Below are positions 38,100 through 46,900 of a stretch of DNA of 64,000 nucleotides, piece after piece. Positions within the stretch are counted from its first letter, which is position 1; each line of letters begins with the position of its first letter. The stretch comes from Mycolicibacterium sp. P1-5 (GTDB lineage: Bacteria > Actinomycetota > Actinomycetes > Mycobacteriales > Mycobacteriaceae). Below the pieces are notes generated by a model that had not been told where the DNA came from, ran no database searches, and saw only the letters and a list, made by a program, of their open reading frames with translations. The translations under genes were made by a program, and so were the position numbers. The stretch is taken from positions 78,889 through 142,888 of the forward strand of contig NZ_NPKT01000016.1 of assembly GCF_008329565.1 (NCBI RefSeq), written 5' to 3'.

Positions 38100-39296
38100 A
38101 TGAGCACCGTCGCTGATGCCGACCGGGTCGAAGATCTGGCCCGGCGGGTCGTGGCCGACCACGACCCGAAGAAAGTCCCGATTCCGGAATTCCTCGGCGC
38201 CTGTTATGACGCCGGCCTGTCCTGGGTGCACTTCCCTGAAGGTCTCGGCGGGCTCGGCCTGTCCCGTGGCCTGCAGGCCGTCGCCGACCGGATCCTGCAG
38301 GGCGCAGGCGGCCCGGTGCCGCTGGGCCTGAACCCCATGGGCTACGGCATGGCCGCACCGACCGTGCGCGAGCATGCCCAGTCCGACGACCTCAAGAAGT
38401 CGCTGCTGCGGCCGCTGGCCACCACCGAGGACATCTGGTGCCAGCTGTTCTCCGAGCCGGGCGCCGGCTCCGACCTGGCCGGCCTGGCCACCTCGGCGGT
38501 GCCCGATGGCGACGAGTGGGTGCTCAACGGCCAGAAGGTGTGGACCAGCCTGGCGCACCGCGCCCGGTGGGGGCTGCTGCTGGCCCGCACCAATCCCGAC
38601 ATCGCCAAGCACAAGGGTCTGACCTACTTCGTGCTCGACATGCACGCCCCTGGTGTGGAGACCCGCCCGCTGCGCCAAATGACCGGCCAGGCGGAGTTCA
38701 ACGAGGTCTACATGACCGACGCGCGCATTCCCGACAGCCACCGCCTCGGCGCGGTCGGCAACGGCTGGAGTGTCGCCATGACCACCCTGATGAACGAGCG
38801 CAGCGCCCTCGGCGCCAGCGGCAGCCGCCGCGGCAGCGGCACGATCAAGGAAGCCACGGCACTGTGGGCGTCACGGCCGGACCTGCACACCCCGGTGCTG
38901 CGCGACCGGTTGGCGCAGTTGTGGTTGCGCTCCGAAGCCCAGCGGCTGACCTCCGAGCGCTCCCGCGCCTCGGCCACCGCGGGCGGTCCGGGCCCGGAGG
39001 CTTCGGTGGGCAAGCTGGTCGGCGCGTTGCTCAACCAGCACATCTACGAATGGTGCATGGATCTGCTTGGGCCCGAAGGCCTTCTGTACGACAGCTACGC
39101 ACTGGCCGATGGCGCCGGTGACGCCGGAGACTGGCGCGGGCCGATCCAGCAGCGTTTCCTGCGAAGCCGCGCCAACACCATCGAGGGCGGCACCACCGAG
39201 GTGATGAAGAACATCCTGGGCGAACGCGTGCTCGGGCTGCCGGGTGATTTGCGTGCCGATGCAGGCATGCCGTGGAAGGAGATCCCGCGTGGATGA
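38100..39296 (+). CDS. Acyl-CoA dehydrogenase, subunit 1 of a tandem pair
   Basis: A 398-aa flavoenzyme. It shows the signature EPGAGSDLAGLATSA near residue 120, FAD/substrate contacts LRQMTGQAEFNEVYMTDARIP, and the C-terminal RSRANTIEGGTTEVMKNILGERVLGLP. It should oxidise an acyl-CoA thioester to the 2-enoyl form. A second, dissimilar dehydrogenase gene overlaps its end, as in the heterotetrameric alpha2beta2 enzymes of cholesterol side-chain degradation (ChsE-like), so the two products likely form one complex. ATG 38100 was chosen as the upstream frame is not homologous. The KstR-like box is about 90 bases upstream. Confidence 0.85.
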   Translation: MSTVADADRVEDLARRVVADHDPKKVPIPEFLGACYDAGLSWVHFPEGLGGLGLSRGLQAVADRILQGAGGPVPLGLNPMGYGMAAPTVREHAQSDDLKKSLLRPLATTEDIWCQLFSEPGAGSDLAGLATSAVPDGDEWVLNGQKVWTSLAHRARWGLLLARTNPDIAKHKGLTYFVLDMHAPGVETRPLRQMTGQAEFNEVYMTDARIPDSHRLGAVGNGWSVAMTTLMNERSALGASGSRRGSGTIKEATALWASRPDLHTPVLRDRLAQLWLRSEAQRLTSERSRASATAGGPGPEASVGKLVGALLNQHIYEWCMDLLGPEGLLYDSYALADGAGDAGDWRGPIQQRFLRSRANTIEGGTTEVMKNILGERVLGLPGDLRADAGMPWKEIPRG

Positions 39297-40470
39297 GAAG
39301 CTTGCGGGTCAGACCATGAATAGTAGCGAGTTCGTGTTCAGCGAGGAGCAGCAGCAGCTGCGCGCCGCGGTGCGCAGGTTCTGCGCCGACAACTTCGACG
39401 AGTCGACCGTGCGCCGATTGATGGAGTCCGAGGTGCCCTTCGACGCCAAGGTGTGGAACCGCCTGGGCGCCGAGCTCGGCGTGCTGGGGCTCTCGGTGCC
39501 CGAGGACGACGGCGGTGTCGGCGGGTCGCTCGTCGACCAGGCGGTCGCGGTCGAGGAGTTTGGCGCGACGCTGGCCTGCGGCCCGCTGTTCGGCACCGTC
39601 TATCTCGCCGTTCCCGCGCTGGTTGCCAGCTCGGCCGGTTCCGCTCGTGATGAACTGCTGGGTCAGCTGGTCGAAGGCACGAAAACTGCCGCCTTCGCCG
39701 TCGCCGACAAGGCAGGTGCCTTCAATCCTGCCGCGGTGACCGTGACAGCGGCCGGCGACACGGTGTCCGGCACCGTCGAGCGGGTGGTCGACGGTGCGGC
39801 AGCCGACGTATTCCTGGTCGCCGCAACGGGTTCCGACGGGGTGAGGCTCTATGCGGTGGATGCCAAGGACGCTGCGCGCACCCCGCTGGCGACCCTAGAC
39901 CTGACCCGGCCGCAGGCCACCATCACCTTCTCTGACTCCCCGGCCCGGCTGCTGGCCGGCCCCGAGGAAGCCGAGCGGGTGATCACCCATGCGCTGCAGG
40001 TGGGTTCGGCGCTGCTGGCTGTCGAGCAGGTCGGCGCCGCACAGCATCTACTGGACCTGGCGGTCGAGTACGCCAAGTCTCGGCTGCAGTTCGGTCGACA
40101 GATCGGATCGTTCCAGGCGATCAAGCACAAGCTGGCCGACATGCTCGTCGATGTCGAGCACGCCCGCTCGGCGGCCTACCACGCGGTGTGGGCGCTGACC
40201 GACGGCTCTGATGACCCGGCCCTGGCGGTCAGCATCGCCCAGGCGACAGCATCGGCGGCGCTCAGTCGCGTCGCCGCCGATACCATCCAAGTGCACGGCG
40301 GGATCGGCTTCACCTGGGAGCACCAGGCGCACTTGTACTTCAAGCGGGCCACCACCGACGCGGCGCTGTTGGGCAGTGCCGAACAACATCGGGCCCGGGT
40401 GGCCGAGATCGTGCTGGACGAGGCGAGCGCCGAAGACGCCACCCGGGTGGCCGACGGTCTGCCGGTCTGA
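39289..40470 (+). CDS. Acyl-CoA dehydrogenase, subunit 2 of a tandem pair
   Basis: A 393-aa protein from GTG 39289, which has a very good ribosome-binding site (AAGGAG, 39276-39281) and overlaps the preceding gene by eight bases. ATG 39316 (384 aa) is the alternative. It contains the FAD-binding YAKSRLQFGRQIGSFQAIKHKLADM and the terminal QVHGGIGFTWEHQAHLYFKRA, but lacks the EPGAGSD-type motif, fitting the non-identical partner of an alpha-beta acyl-CoA dehydrogenase. Its active site is probably completed by subunit 1. Substrate is unknown; steroid or branched acyl-CoA is an inference from the KstR-like box. Confidence 0.84.
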   Translation: MDEKLAGQTMNSSEFVFSEEQQQLRAAVRRFCADNFDESTVRRLMESEVPFDAKVWNRLGAELGVLGLSVPEDDGGVGGSLVDQAVAVEEFGATLACGPLFGTVYLAVPALVASSAGSARDELLGQLVEGTKTAAFAVADKAGAFNPAAVTVTAAGDTVSGTVERVVDGAAADVFLVAATGSDGVRLYAVDAKDAARTPLATLDLTRPQATITFSDSPARLLAGPEEAERVITHALQVGSALLAVEQVGAAQHLLDLAVEYAKSRLQFGRQIGSFQAIKHKLADMLVDVEHARSAAYHAVWALTDGSDDPALAVSIAQATASAALSRVAADTIQVHGGIGFTWEHQAHLYFKRATTDAALLGSAEQHRARVAEIVLDEASAEDATRVADGLPV

Positions 40471-40507
40471 GCCTGGAGATACCAAAGTTCGTGGTGCGCC
40501 CGGCTCG

Positions 40508-40753
40508 TCAGCCGCGATGGCGATTCCACTGGTGATGGTGATGGATCGAGGAGCCCGGGACCGGCTGGTTGTGCTGGTGGGGAAACGCTGCGTGCGTCGT
40601 CGGGGAGCTCATGTTCGGTCCGGTTGTGTCGGCATGGCCGGCACCCGCCGCGCCTATTGCCACCATCGCGGAACCGGTGGCCAGAACTGCGCCCGCGGCA
40701 ATGCGCTTGAACCAGAGGCTGGTCGAGGTGTTGGCGTTCGTCGTGATCGTCAT
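40508..40753 (-). CDS. Small secreted His-rich peptide A
   Basis: An 81-aa exported peptide. The signal peptide (about residues 15-42) reads KRIAAGAVLATGSAMVAIGAA and ends GAGHADT. The mature part is short, rich in His, Pro and Asn, and ends HHHHQWNRHRG. It is a paralogue of the peptide at 43218-43445: both share GPNMS, FPxQHxxxPGS and HHHHQWxR. The His cluster could bind metal (Zn, Cu, Ni). ATG 40753 is chosen because the signal peptide follows at once. A promoter architecture shared with the paralogue lies at 40809-40886. Function is unknown. Confidence 0.7.
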   Translation of the reverse strand: MTITTNANTSTSLWFKRIAAGAVLATGSAMVAIGAAGAGHADTTGPNMSSPTTHAAFPHQHNQPVPGSSIHHHHQWNRHRG

Positions 40754-40808
40754 GGTCTTGCATTTCCTTGCTTCGTCTTTCACCGGTTTGCCGGCGGTGA
40801 TCCAACGA

Positions 40809-40886
40809 TCTCGCAGATACCCCCCGCCGTCTGTCGGGTGACCGGGCCAACGCAGGGGTGAAACCCGCGTCCGCCGATCGGGGGAC
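40809..40886 (-). promoter_or_regulatory. Conserved composite promoter, copy A (palindrome, decamer, heptamer)
   Basis: On the minus strand an 18-base near-palindrome GTCCnCCGATCGGnGGAC (40869-40886) is followed after 30 bases by CCCGACAGAC (40829-40838) and after 13 more bases by TGCGAGA (40809-40815). The same three elements with the same 30 and 13 base spacings occur before the paralogous peptide gene at 43511-43588. The distance from the heptamer to the start codon is 55 bases. The palindrome is probably an activator or repressor site and the other two elements a promoter. Confidence 0.7.
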
Positions 40887-40895
40887 AGCCGGCCC

Positions 40896-42173
40896 TCAGA
40901 TTCCCGCCGCCGCGCGCAATTCCTCATAGGCGGCGTCGACACAGCTTGCAAGTCCGGCTATGTCGGCTAACGCATTCGGATCGGTGCACAGCCCGATCCC
41001 CATGTCACCGGCACACGAGATGGCCGAGATCCGCAGCGCGTGATGGGCGGCCGGTTCTGACGACGAGAACAGGTGCTGAACTCGCCGGCCCGCCACCTGA
41101 ACCGAATCACGGGGTCCAGGCACGTTGGAAATCGACAGGCAGAATTCCGCTGCACTGCCGGCCAAGCTGCGGACTGCCGCTTCGAGACGCGGGACGCAGC
41201 CCAGCGCATGGAACAAGTCGTACATCTCGTCAGCATCATTGCGGCGCTTGCGCCTTCGCGTCTCAGCACTGATCCGGTCCAGGCGCACCAGCGGATTCGC
41301 CTCCGCCAGAGGCAAATCAATGTTGAGGAACGAATCCCGGCTGCCCAGCCCGGTCTCGCCGCGGTGATGCAGACTCACCGGGATCTGCGCGCGCAGGTCC
41401 CGCGCGCCGGATTTGCCGAGCCAGCGCCGCAGGCCACCGGCGATTATCGCGAGCAGAACATCGTTGACGGTGGCGGCGTTGCGCCGTGACGCACCAATGG
41501 CTTTGAAGTCGGCCAGCGGGGCCACGGCGAAAGCCAGTTCTCGTGCGACAGTGATAGGCCGGTCGAACGGCGAATCGCCACCGGGATGGCCCAACTCGCG
41601 TACCAGAGCCGACGGCATCCGCCACACTTCTTCCAGTGTGGTTCGCGCTGGCGAATCATGTTGACCGGGACGACTTTCCGTCGATGCGGGCTCTTGGTGA
41701 TCATCGAACAGGACCGAGTTCAGGAAACGCACCCCGGCGATGCCGTCGGCCATCGCGTGGTGGATGCGCGCCGCGATCGCCTCACGGCCGTCGGCCAGTG
41801 GTCCGACGACATCGAAAGTCCACAGCGGCCTGCTGCGATCGAGGTGCTCCGACATCAGCGCGCTGACGATACGCCACAGGTCGGCCTGGCTGACGCAGCG
41901 CGGGTCGGTACGGCGCCGCACGTGGTCGACAATCTCGAAATCGGTTGCGGGCACCCACCGCGGATCAAGCCCGGACGTGTCGACGCGGTGAGTGGCACGC
42001 GGCTGGCTCGGCAGTCGCTCGGCGACCGAGGCGCGCAAAGCGTCGATGTCCAATGCACCGGCACCCGGTTCCAGAACCACGAGTTTCAGGGTGTGGCCGG
42101 TGATCGACGTGGACTCCGCGCTCAGGATGTGCGCATCGTCCGCGGAGAGAAGTTCGGAATCGTCGGGCCCCAC
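40896..42173 (-). CDS. WS/DGAT-family wax ester/triacylglycerol acyltransferase
   Basis: A 425-aa enzyme. The active-site motif HHAMADG is present (ARIHHAMADGIAG), with the companion LSNVPGP-like segment SISNVPGPRDSV near the C-terminus. It transfers acyl chains from acyl-CoA to diacylglycerol or alcohol, making storage lipid at the membrane. GTG 42173 lies 10 bases after the patatin stop, so the two are co-translated. The longer frame back to 42344 only overlaps patatin. Together with the patatin it may synthesise and turn over lipid stores. Confidence 0.88.
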   Translation of the reverse strand: MGPDDSELLSADDAHILSAESTSITGHTLKLVVLEPGAGALDIDALRASVAERLPSQPRATHRVDTSGLDPRWVPATDFEIVDHVRRRTDPRCVSQADLWRIVSALMSEHLDRSRPLWTFDVVGPLADGREAIAARIHHAMADGIAGVRFLNSVLFDDHQEPASTESRPGQHDSPARTTLEEVWRMPSALVRELGHPGGDSPFDRPITVARELAFAVAPLADFKAIGASRRNAATVNDVLLAIIAGGLRRWLGKSGARDLRAQIPVSLHHRGETGLGSRDSFLNIDLPLAEANPLVRLDRISAETRRRKRRNDADEMYDLFHALGCVPRLEAAVRSLAGSAAEFCLSISNVPGPRDSVQVAGRRVQHLFSSSEPAAHHALRISAISCAGDMGIGLCTDPNALADIAGLASCVDAAYEELRAAAGI

Positions 42174-42183
42174 CCCTGTCAGC

Positions 42184-43194
42184 CTAGGTGCGGAACCGTT
42201 CGAGATAGGCCCGCTCGTCCCAGGTTGACAGGAACCGCGTGGCCGCATCGTGGCCTTCGGTGTAGAGGGCGTCGATCTGCGGCTGCTTGATGCCGAAATC
42301 GAGCACGCCGACCTTCGTCGAGTCGACCCGGATGGTCCTGGCACTCACCCACGGCAGATTGAGGTAGGCCTGGTCGCGGCCGACGAGCATGGTGGTGATG
42401 ACGTCCTCGAGCAGACTCGGACCGCCGAACAGCCGCAGCGGGGCCAGCGCGGAAATCACCTTGTCGTTGTGTTCTGGCAGATCGGGCAGCAACGTCACCC
42501 CGAACGTCGGCCACCGGGGTATTTTGCCGTCGCATCGGTCCAGCGAGTCGATCGGGTAGTTCGACAGCAGCCCGCCGTCGACGAGGGTCGACTCGCGGCC
42601 CGTCGAACTGGTCAGTGTGACGGGCCGGAAGAAGAACGGGATCGACATCGAGGCGCGCACCGCATCGGCGACCGGCTGCTCGTCGGGGTTCAGGCCGTAG
42701 AGCCGTTGGTAGTCCCACGGCAGGCGGACCAATTGGCCGAGGGTCACGTCGGCCACGGTCACGACGAGCCGGTAACGCTGTTCGGGAGGCAGTGACTCAT
42801 CGTCGAGCCGCAGGTCACCGAACGTGGTGACGCCGAGTCCGCGCATCTGGTCGGCAATGAAATCGTGCGCGTAGTCCCCCTGGTAGATGCCGGTGCCTTG
42901 CAGGATGGCCCAACCGGCGCCGAGTAGCGGCACGCGTTCGACGGGTCCCGGATCCAGGAACTTGCGGTAGTCGATGCTCAGGGTGAGGTCCCGGACGTCG
43001 TCTGGGGTCAGCTGGTCGTTCTTGGCGGCCGCAGCCACGATCGAGCCGACGATCGACCCCGCCGATGAGCCGGCGACGCGATACGCCCGATAACCGGCCT
43101 CCATCAGCTTGACGACGGCACCGGCCAGGCCGATGCCCTTCACCCCACCGCCGGCCAGAACCAGGTCGATGGGCTTCGTCGTGGTTTTCGGCAT
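42184..43194 (-). CDS. Patatin-like phospholipase/acyl hydrolase
   Basis: A 336-aa cytoplasmic lipid hydrolase. The oxyanion motif LAGGGVKGIGLAG, the nucleophile elbow GSSAG (Ser in VAGSSAGSIVG) and the catalytic Asp in VDGGLLSNYP are all visible, so the Ser-Asp dyad is intact. It precedes the WS/DGAT gene by 10 bases and follows the His-rich peptide gene by 23 bases, so the three probably form one transcript (peptide-patatin-WS/DGAT). ATG 43194 was preferred to the TTG at 43197. Confidence 0.88.
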   Translation of the reverse strand: MPKTTTKPIDLVLAGGGVKGIGLAGAVVKLMEAGYRAYRVAGSSAGSIVGSIVAAAAKNDQLTPDDVRDLTLSIDYRKFLDPGPVERVPLLGAGWAILQGTGIYQGDYAHDFIADQMRGLGVTTFGDLRLDDESLPPEQRYRLVVTVADVTLGQLVRLPWDYQRLYGLNPDEQPVADAVRASMSIPFFFRPVTLTSSTGRESTLVDGGLLSNYPIDSLDRCDGKIPRWPTFGVTLLPDLPEHNDKVISALAPLRLFGGPSLLEDVITTMLVGRDQAYLNLPWVSARTIRVDSTKVGVLDFGIKQPQIDALYTEGHDAATRFLSTWDERAYLERFRT

Positions 43195-43217
43195 CAACCC
43201 ATGCTAGGAGCCGCCGG

Positions 43218-43445
43218 TTAACCGGCGCGGTGCCACTGGTGGTGATGGTGTTCGGGCGAGCCCGGTGCCGCCTGATGCTGGCCGGGGAAGGTCTGGTGAT
43301 GGCCGGGCTGGCTCATGTTCGGGCCGCCGTTGAACGAGCTGCCCTCGGCGAGGGCGTCGGTGGCAGAACCAAAGGCGAACAGCGCGGAGCCCGCGGCCAG
43401 GGCGCTGCCGGCGGCGAATCGCTTCATCCAGGTCATCGTGGTCAT
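43218..43445 (-). CDS. Small secreted His-rich peptide B (paralogue of peptide A)
   Basis: A 75-aa peptide: MKRFAAGSALAAGSALFAFGSATDALA is a signal peptide, and the mature part GSSFNGGPNMSQPG then HHQTFPGQHQ ends PEHHHHQWHRAG. It shares GPNMS, FPxQH and HHHHQW with peptide A (40508-40753). It is the first gene of a run with patatin and WS/DGAT (gaps 23 and 10 bases). The composite promoter at 43511-43588 lies upstream. The conserved ending HHHHQWxR suggests a metal-binding or heme-contacting tail. Function unknown. Confidence 0.72.
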   Translation of the reverse strand: MTTMTWMKRFAAGSALAAGSALFAFGSATDALAEGSSFNGGPNMSQPGHHQTFPGQHQAAPGSPEHHHHQWHRAG

Positions 43446-43510
43446 GTCGTATTCCTCTTGGTTGTCGTTGACGCTTGACTTGGCCTTGCGTTCCGCCAGT
43501 ACCTAGACGG

Positions 43511-43588
43511 TCTCGCATCCGTGCACCGTTGTCTGTCGGGCAGCCGGTGGATCGCGCGGCGGAGCCCGGTGTCCCCCGATCGGTGGAC
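43511..43588 (-). promoter_or_regulatory. Conserved composite promoter, copy B (palindrome, decamer, heptamer)
   Basis: The palindrome GTCCnCCGATCGGnGGAC (43571-43588), then 30 bases, CCCGACAGAC (43531-43540), 13 bases, and TGCGAGA (43511-43517) on the minus strand. Spacings are identical to copy A at 40809-40886, while the bases between the elements differ. The heptamer is 65 bases before the peptide B start. The palindrome is also about 126 bases from the divergent 55-aa gene and could serve both. Confidence 0.7.
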
Positions 43589-43714
43589 GACGCTCAATTT
43601 CTGCCAATCGGCGATCATCTGCCGCCAGCGGAATTACGGCGGGCCTAACTGGTGTTGAGACAGTCAGCGGCCCGGAAACCCCACACCGGACGCAGACGAA
43701 GATGAGGGAATGAC

Positions 43715-43882
43715 ATGAAGAAGTACGCACTCACCACAGCGATCGCAGGCGCGATGACCGCCGCCGTTCTTGGCCTCGCCGGAACCGCGCAGGCCGATCT
43801 CGGTCACAACGACTGGGTCAACAACATGGGCCCGACGGCAACCGCGCCGCACGTAGACACAACCGTGCATGGAAGCCGTTGA
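43715..43882 (+). CDS. Small secreted peptide (55 aa)
   Basis: A short gene: ATG 43715 with GAGGGA upstream. The product starts MKKYALTTAIAGAMTAAVLG, a standard signal peptide with cleavage after AQA. The mature peptide of about 27 residues (DLGHNDWVNNMGPTATAPH and a few more) is polar with three His. A perfect terminator follows at 43900-43928, so it is a self-contained transcription unit, divergent from peptide B. It is not a clear paralogue of the His-rich peptides. Confidence 0.7.
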   Translation: MKKYALTTAIAGAMTAAVLGLAGTAQADLGHNDWVNNMGPTATAPHVDTTVHGSR

Positions 43883-43899
43883 TCGTCAACGACTCAGGA

Positions 43900-43928
43900 G
43901 GGGCACCCGGTTAGGGTGCCCCTCTTTT
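43900..43928 (+). terminator. Rho-independent terminator after the 55-aa peptide gene
   Basis: Nine-base arms GGGGCACCC and GGGTGCCCC around GGTTA, followed by TCTTTT. It is 17 bases after the peptide stop and five bases before the end of the convergent hrpA, so it may insulate both genes. Confidence 0.85.
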
Positions 43929-43933
43929 CATTG

Positions 43934-46900
43934 TCAGGCCAGGATCGCGTCGATCGCGCGGTAGATGCGTTGCTCACTGACCGGGCGTGGGGTGCCCAGC
44001 TGCTGTGCCCAGAGGCTGACCCGCAATTCCTCGATCTGCCAACCGATGTCGCGGACGTCGGAGGCAGCAGCACGGGTCGGCGAGAGCGCCTGTCGCAGCT
44101 CGGAATAGGCCGCTTCGACGGCGTGCACCCGCTGCATGCGCTCGCGGTCTGCCTGCGGGGCCTGAGACAGCCGGTCGAGGCGGCGACCGATCGCGGTCAG
44201 GTAACGCGTCAGGTCAGTGAGTCGCGCGGCGCCGGCGCCGGTGACGAACGGGGTAGCGACCAAACCGGCGAGCTGAGTGCGAATATCGGCGACCGCGTCG
44301 GCCTGCGCCGCCGCGGGCGCGTCGGGCAGGGCGAGCTGCACCTCCTGCAAGGCAGCCAACACCTTCTGTGCCCGAGTCACGACTTCGCGGGTCGTCGACG
44401 GCAGCGCCGCGGCCACCCGGTCACGCAACGCAGCGAAATCGGCTTTGGTCCATACGGGTTGGGCGACAAGCACATCGACAGCCGCGTCAGCACAATCGTC
44501 TAGCAACGCGGTCAACGATCCGTCGGGATTGGTTCCCAGCACCAGTCGGGTTCGTGGGTCCAGGCCCTTCTCCACCGCTTTCACCGGCGACGGCACCGCC
44601 AAACGCAGCAGCCGCCTCGTGCCCGCCCGCATCGCGGCGTCACGCTCTGCTTCGGTGGTGAAGACACGCACATCCGCCGTGGCGCCGGCATCGACCAATG
44701 CCGGATAGCCGCGGACGATGTGGCCGCCGACCGTGCGTTCGACGCTGGCCGGCAACCGGTCGAGGTCCTCAGGCCAGGCCCGCAACCCTTTTCGCTCCAC
44801 GCCGCCGGCGACCGCGTCGGCCACCGCCTTGCGGGCGGATCCGGCGAGCTGACGCTGCAGCGCATCGAGATCCTTACCGCGGGCCACCTCGGTTCCGTCC
44901 GGCCCTTCGACCGCGAAGGTCACCCGCAGGTGAGCCGGCAGCTTGTCCAGATCGAACGCGGTGATCGGTACCAGAACACCGGTGCGACGGTGCAATTCGC
45001 GCTGCAGAGCTTCCAGTAAAGGCTCGCGGCCCGCTTGGATGCCGGCGAGCACAGCCCGTGCCGTGTCGGGGGCTGGAACGAAGTTGCGACGCAGGTCTTT
45101 CGGCAAGGATTTGATCAGCGCGGTCACCAGTTCCTCGCGTAACGCCGGTACCTGCCAGCCGAATTCGTCGCCACCCAGGCGGGCCAGCACCTCGACCGGG
45201 ATGTGTACGGTGACACCGTCGTCGGCGGCGCCGGGGTCAAACCGGTAGGTCAGAGGCAAGGACAGATCGCCGGCCTGCCAGTTATCCGGCCGCTCGGCGG
45301 CGTCGTCCTCGACGCGCAGCAGGTCGTCACGAGTGAAGGTCAGCAGGTCAGGGGTCCGGTGCCGCTGCTTCTTCCACCAGCCGTCGAAATGGCGTGCGGA
45401 AACCACCTGCGGCGGAATCCTGCTCTCATACCAGGCATAGATGTCGTCGTCACCGACCAGCAGATCGCGCCGACGGGCGCGTTCCTCCATCTCGGCCAGC
45501 TCGGTCCGCAGCCGCGCGTTGTCGGCGAAGAAGTGGTGTCGGGTCTGCCACTCCCCCTGCACCAGCGCGTGCTGGATGAACAGCTCGCGGGACATCACCG
45601 GGTCGACGACGGCATAGCCCACCCGCCGGCGCGGCACGAGCGGGAGTCCGTAGAGCGTCACCCGTTCGAAGGCCATCACCGCACCGCGCTTGGCATCCCA
45701 GTGCGGTTCACTGAAGGTGCGCTGCACCAGATGCCCGGCCACCCGCTCGACCATCTCGGGTTCGACGCGGGCCGCGATGCGTCCGTACAGCCGGCTGGTC
45801 TCCACCAGGTCGGCGACCACGAGCCAGCGCGGTGGCCGTTTGGTCAGCACCGACCCCGGCGCGAGCACGAACCGGGAGTTGCGCGCACCGGCGTATTCTC
45901 GTGAATCCCCTTCCCGCAGGCCGATATGGGAGAGCAGCCCGGCGACGAGCGCCGCGTGTACCCGCGCCGGATCGGCCGGCTCAGCGTCGTCGGATTCCCG
46001 GATACCGATGTCACGGGCGATGCTGCGCAGCTGTCCGGTCAGGTCCTGCCACTCGCGGATGCGCAGGTAGTGCAGGAACTCCTCGCGACACATGCGGCGG
46101 AAGGCGTTGCCGGAGCGAGTTTTCCGTTCCTCACGCAGATACCGCCACAGGTTCAGGAAGGAGATGAAGTCGGAATGCTCGTCGGCGAACCGGGCATGCT
46201 TCTGTCGGGCCGCCTCTTCGCGGTCGGACGGCCGCTCGCGTGGGTCGGGAATCGACAGCGCCGCGGCAAGCACGAGGACCTCGCGTACGCAGCCTTCGGT
46301 GTCGGCCTGCACGATCATCCGGGCCAGCCGCGGATCGACGGGCAATTGCGCGAGCCGACGGCCGATATCGGTGATGACACCGGTGGCGTCGAAGGCCCCC
46401 AGCTCCTGCAGGAGCTGAACGCCGTCGCGGATGCTGCGCTGCTCCGGCGGGTCGAGAAACGGAAAGTTTTCGATGTCGCCGAGTTGCAGCGCCGCCATCT
46501 GCAAGATCACCGCGGCCAGATTGGTCCGCAGAATCTCCGGGTCGGTGTAGCGCGGACGGCCTGCGAAATCCTCCTCGGAGTACAGCCGGATGCACACCCC
46601 CGGCGCGGTGCGCCCGGAGCGGCCGGCCCGCTGCGCGGCCGAAGCCTGCGAGATCGGTTCGATCGGCAGGCGTTGCACTTTGGTCCGTCTGCTGTAGCGG
46701 GAGATCCGCGCGGTCCCGGGGTCGACGACGTACCGGACGCCCGGCACGGTCAGCGATGTCTCGGCGACATTGGTGGCCAATACGATTCGCCTGCCGGTCC
46801 GCGACGGCTGAAACACCCGCTGTTGCTCGGCGGTCGGCAACCGGGCATACAGTGGCAGCACCTCGGTGTTCTTCAGCTCGCTTAAGGCATCGGCCGTGTC

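Noticed and set aside
40869..40886. DosR (dormancy) box reading of the palindrome
   Set aside because: The palindrome core is CCGATCGG with GTCC/GGAC ends, which does not fit the DosR consensus TTSGGGACTWWAGTCCCSAA.
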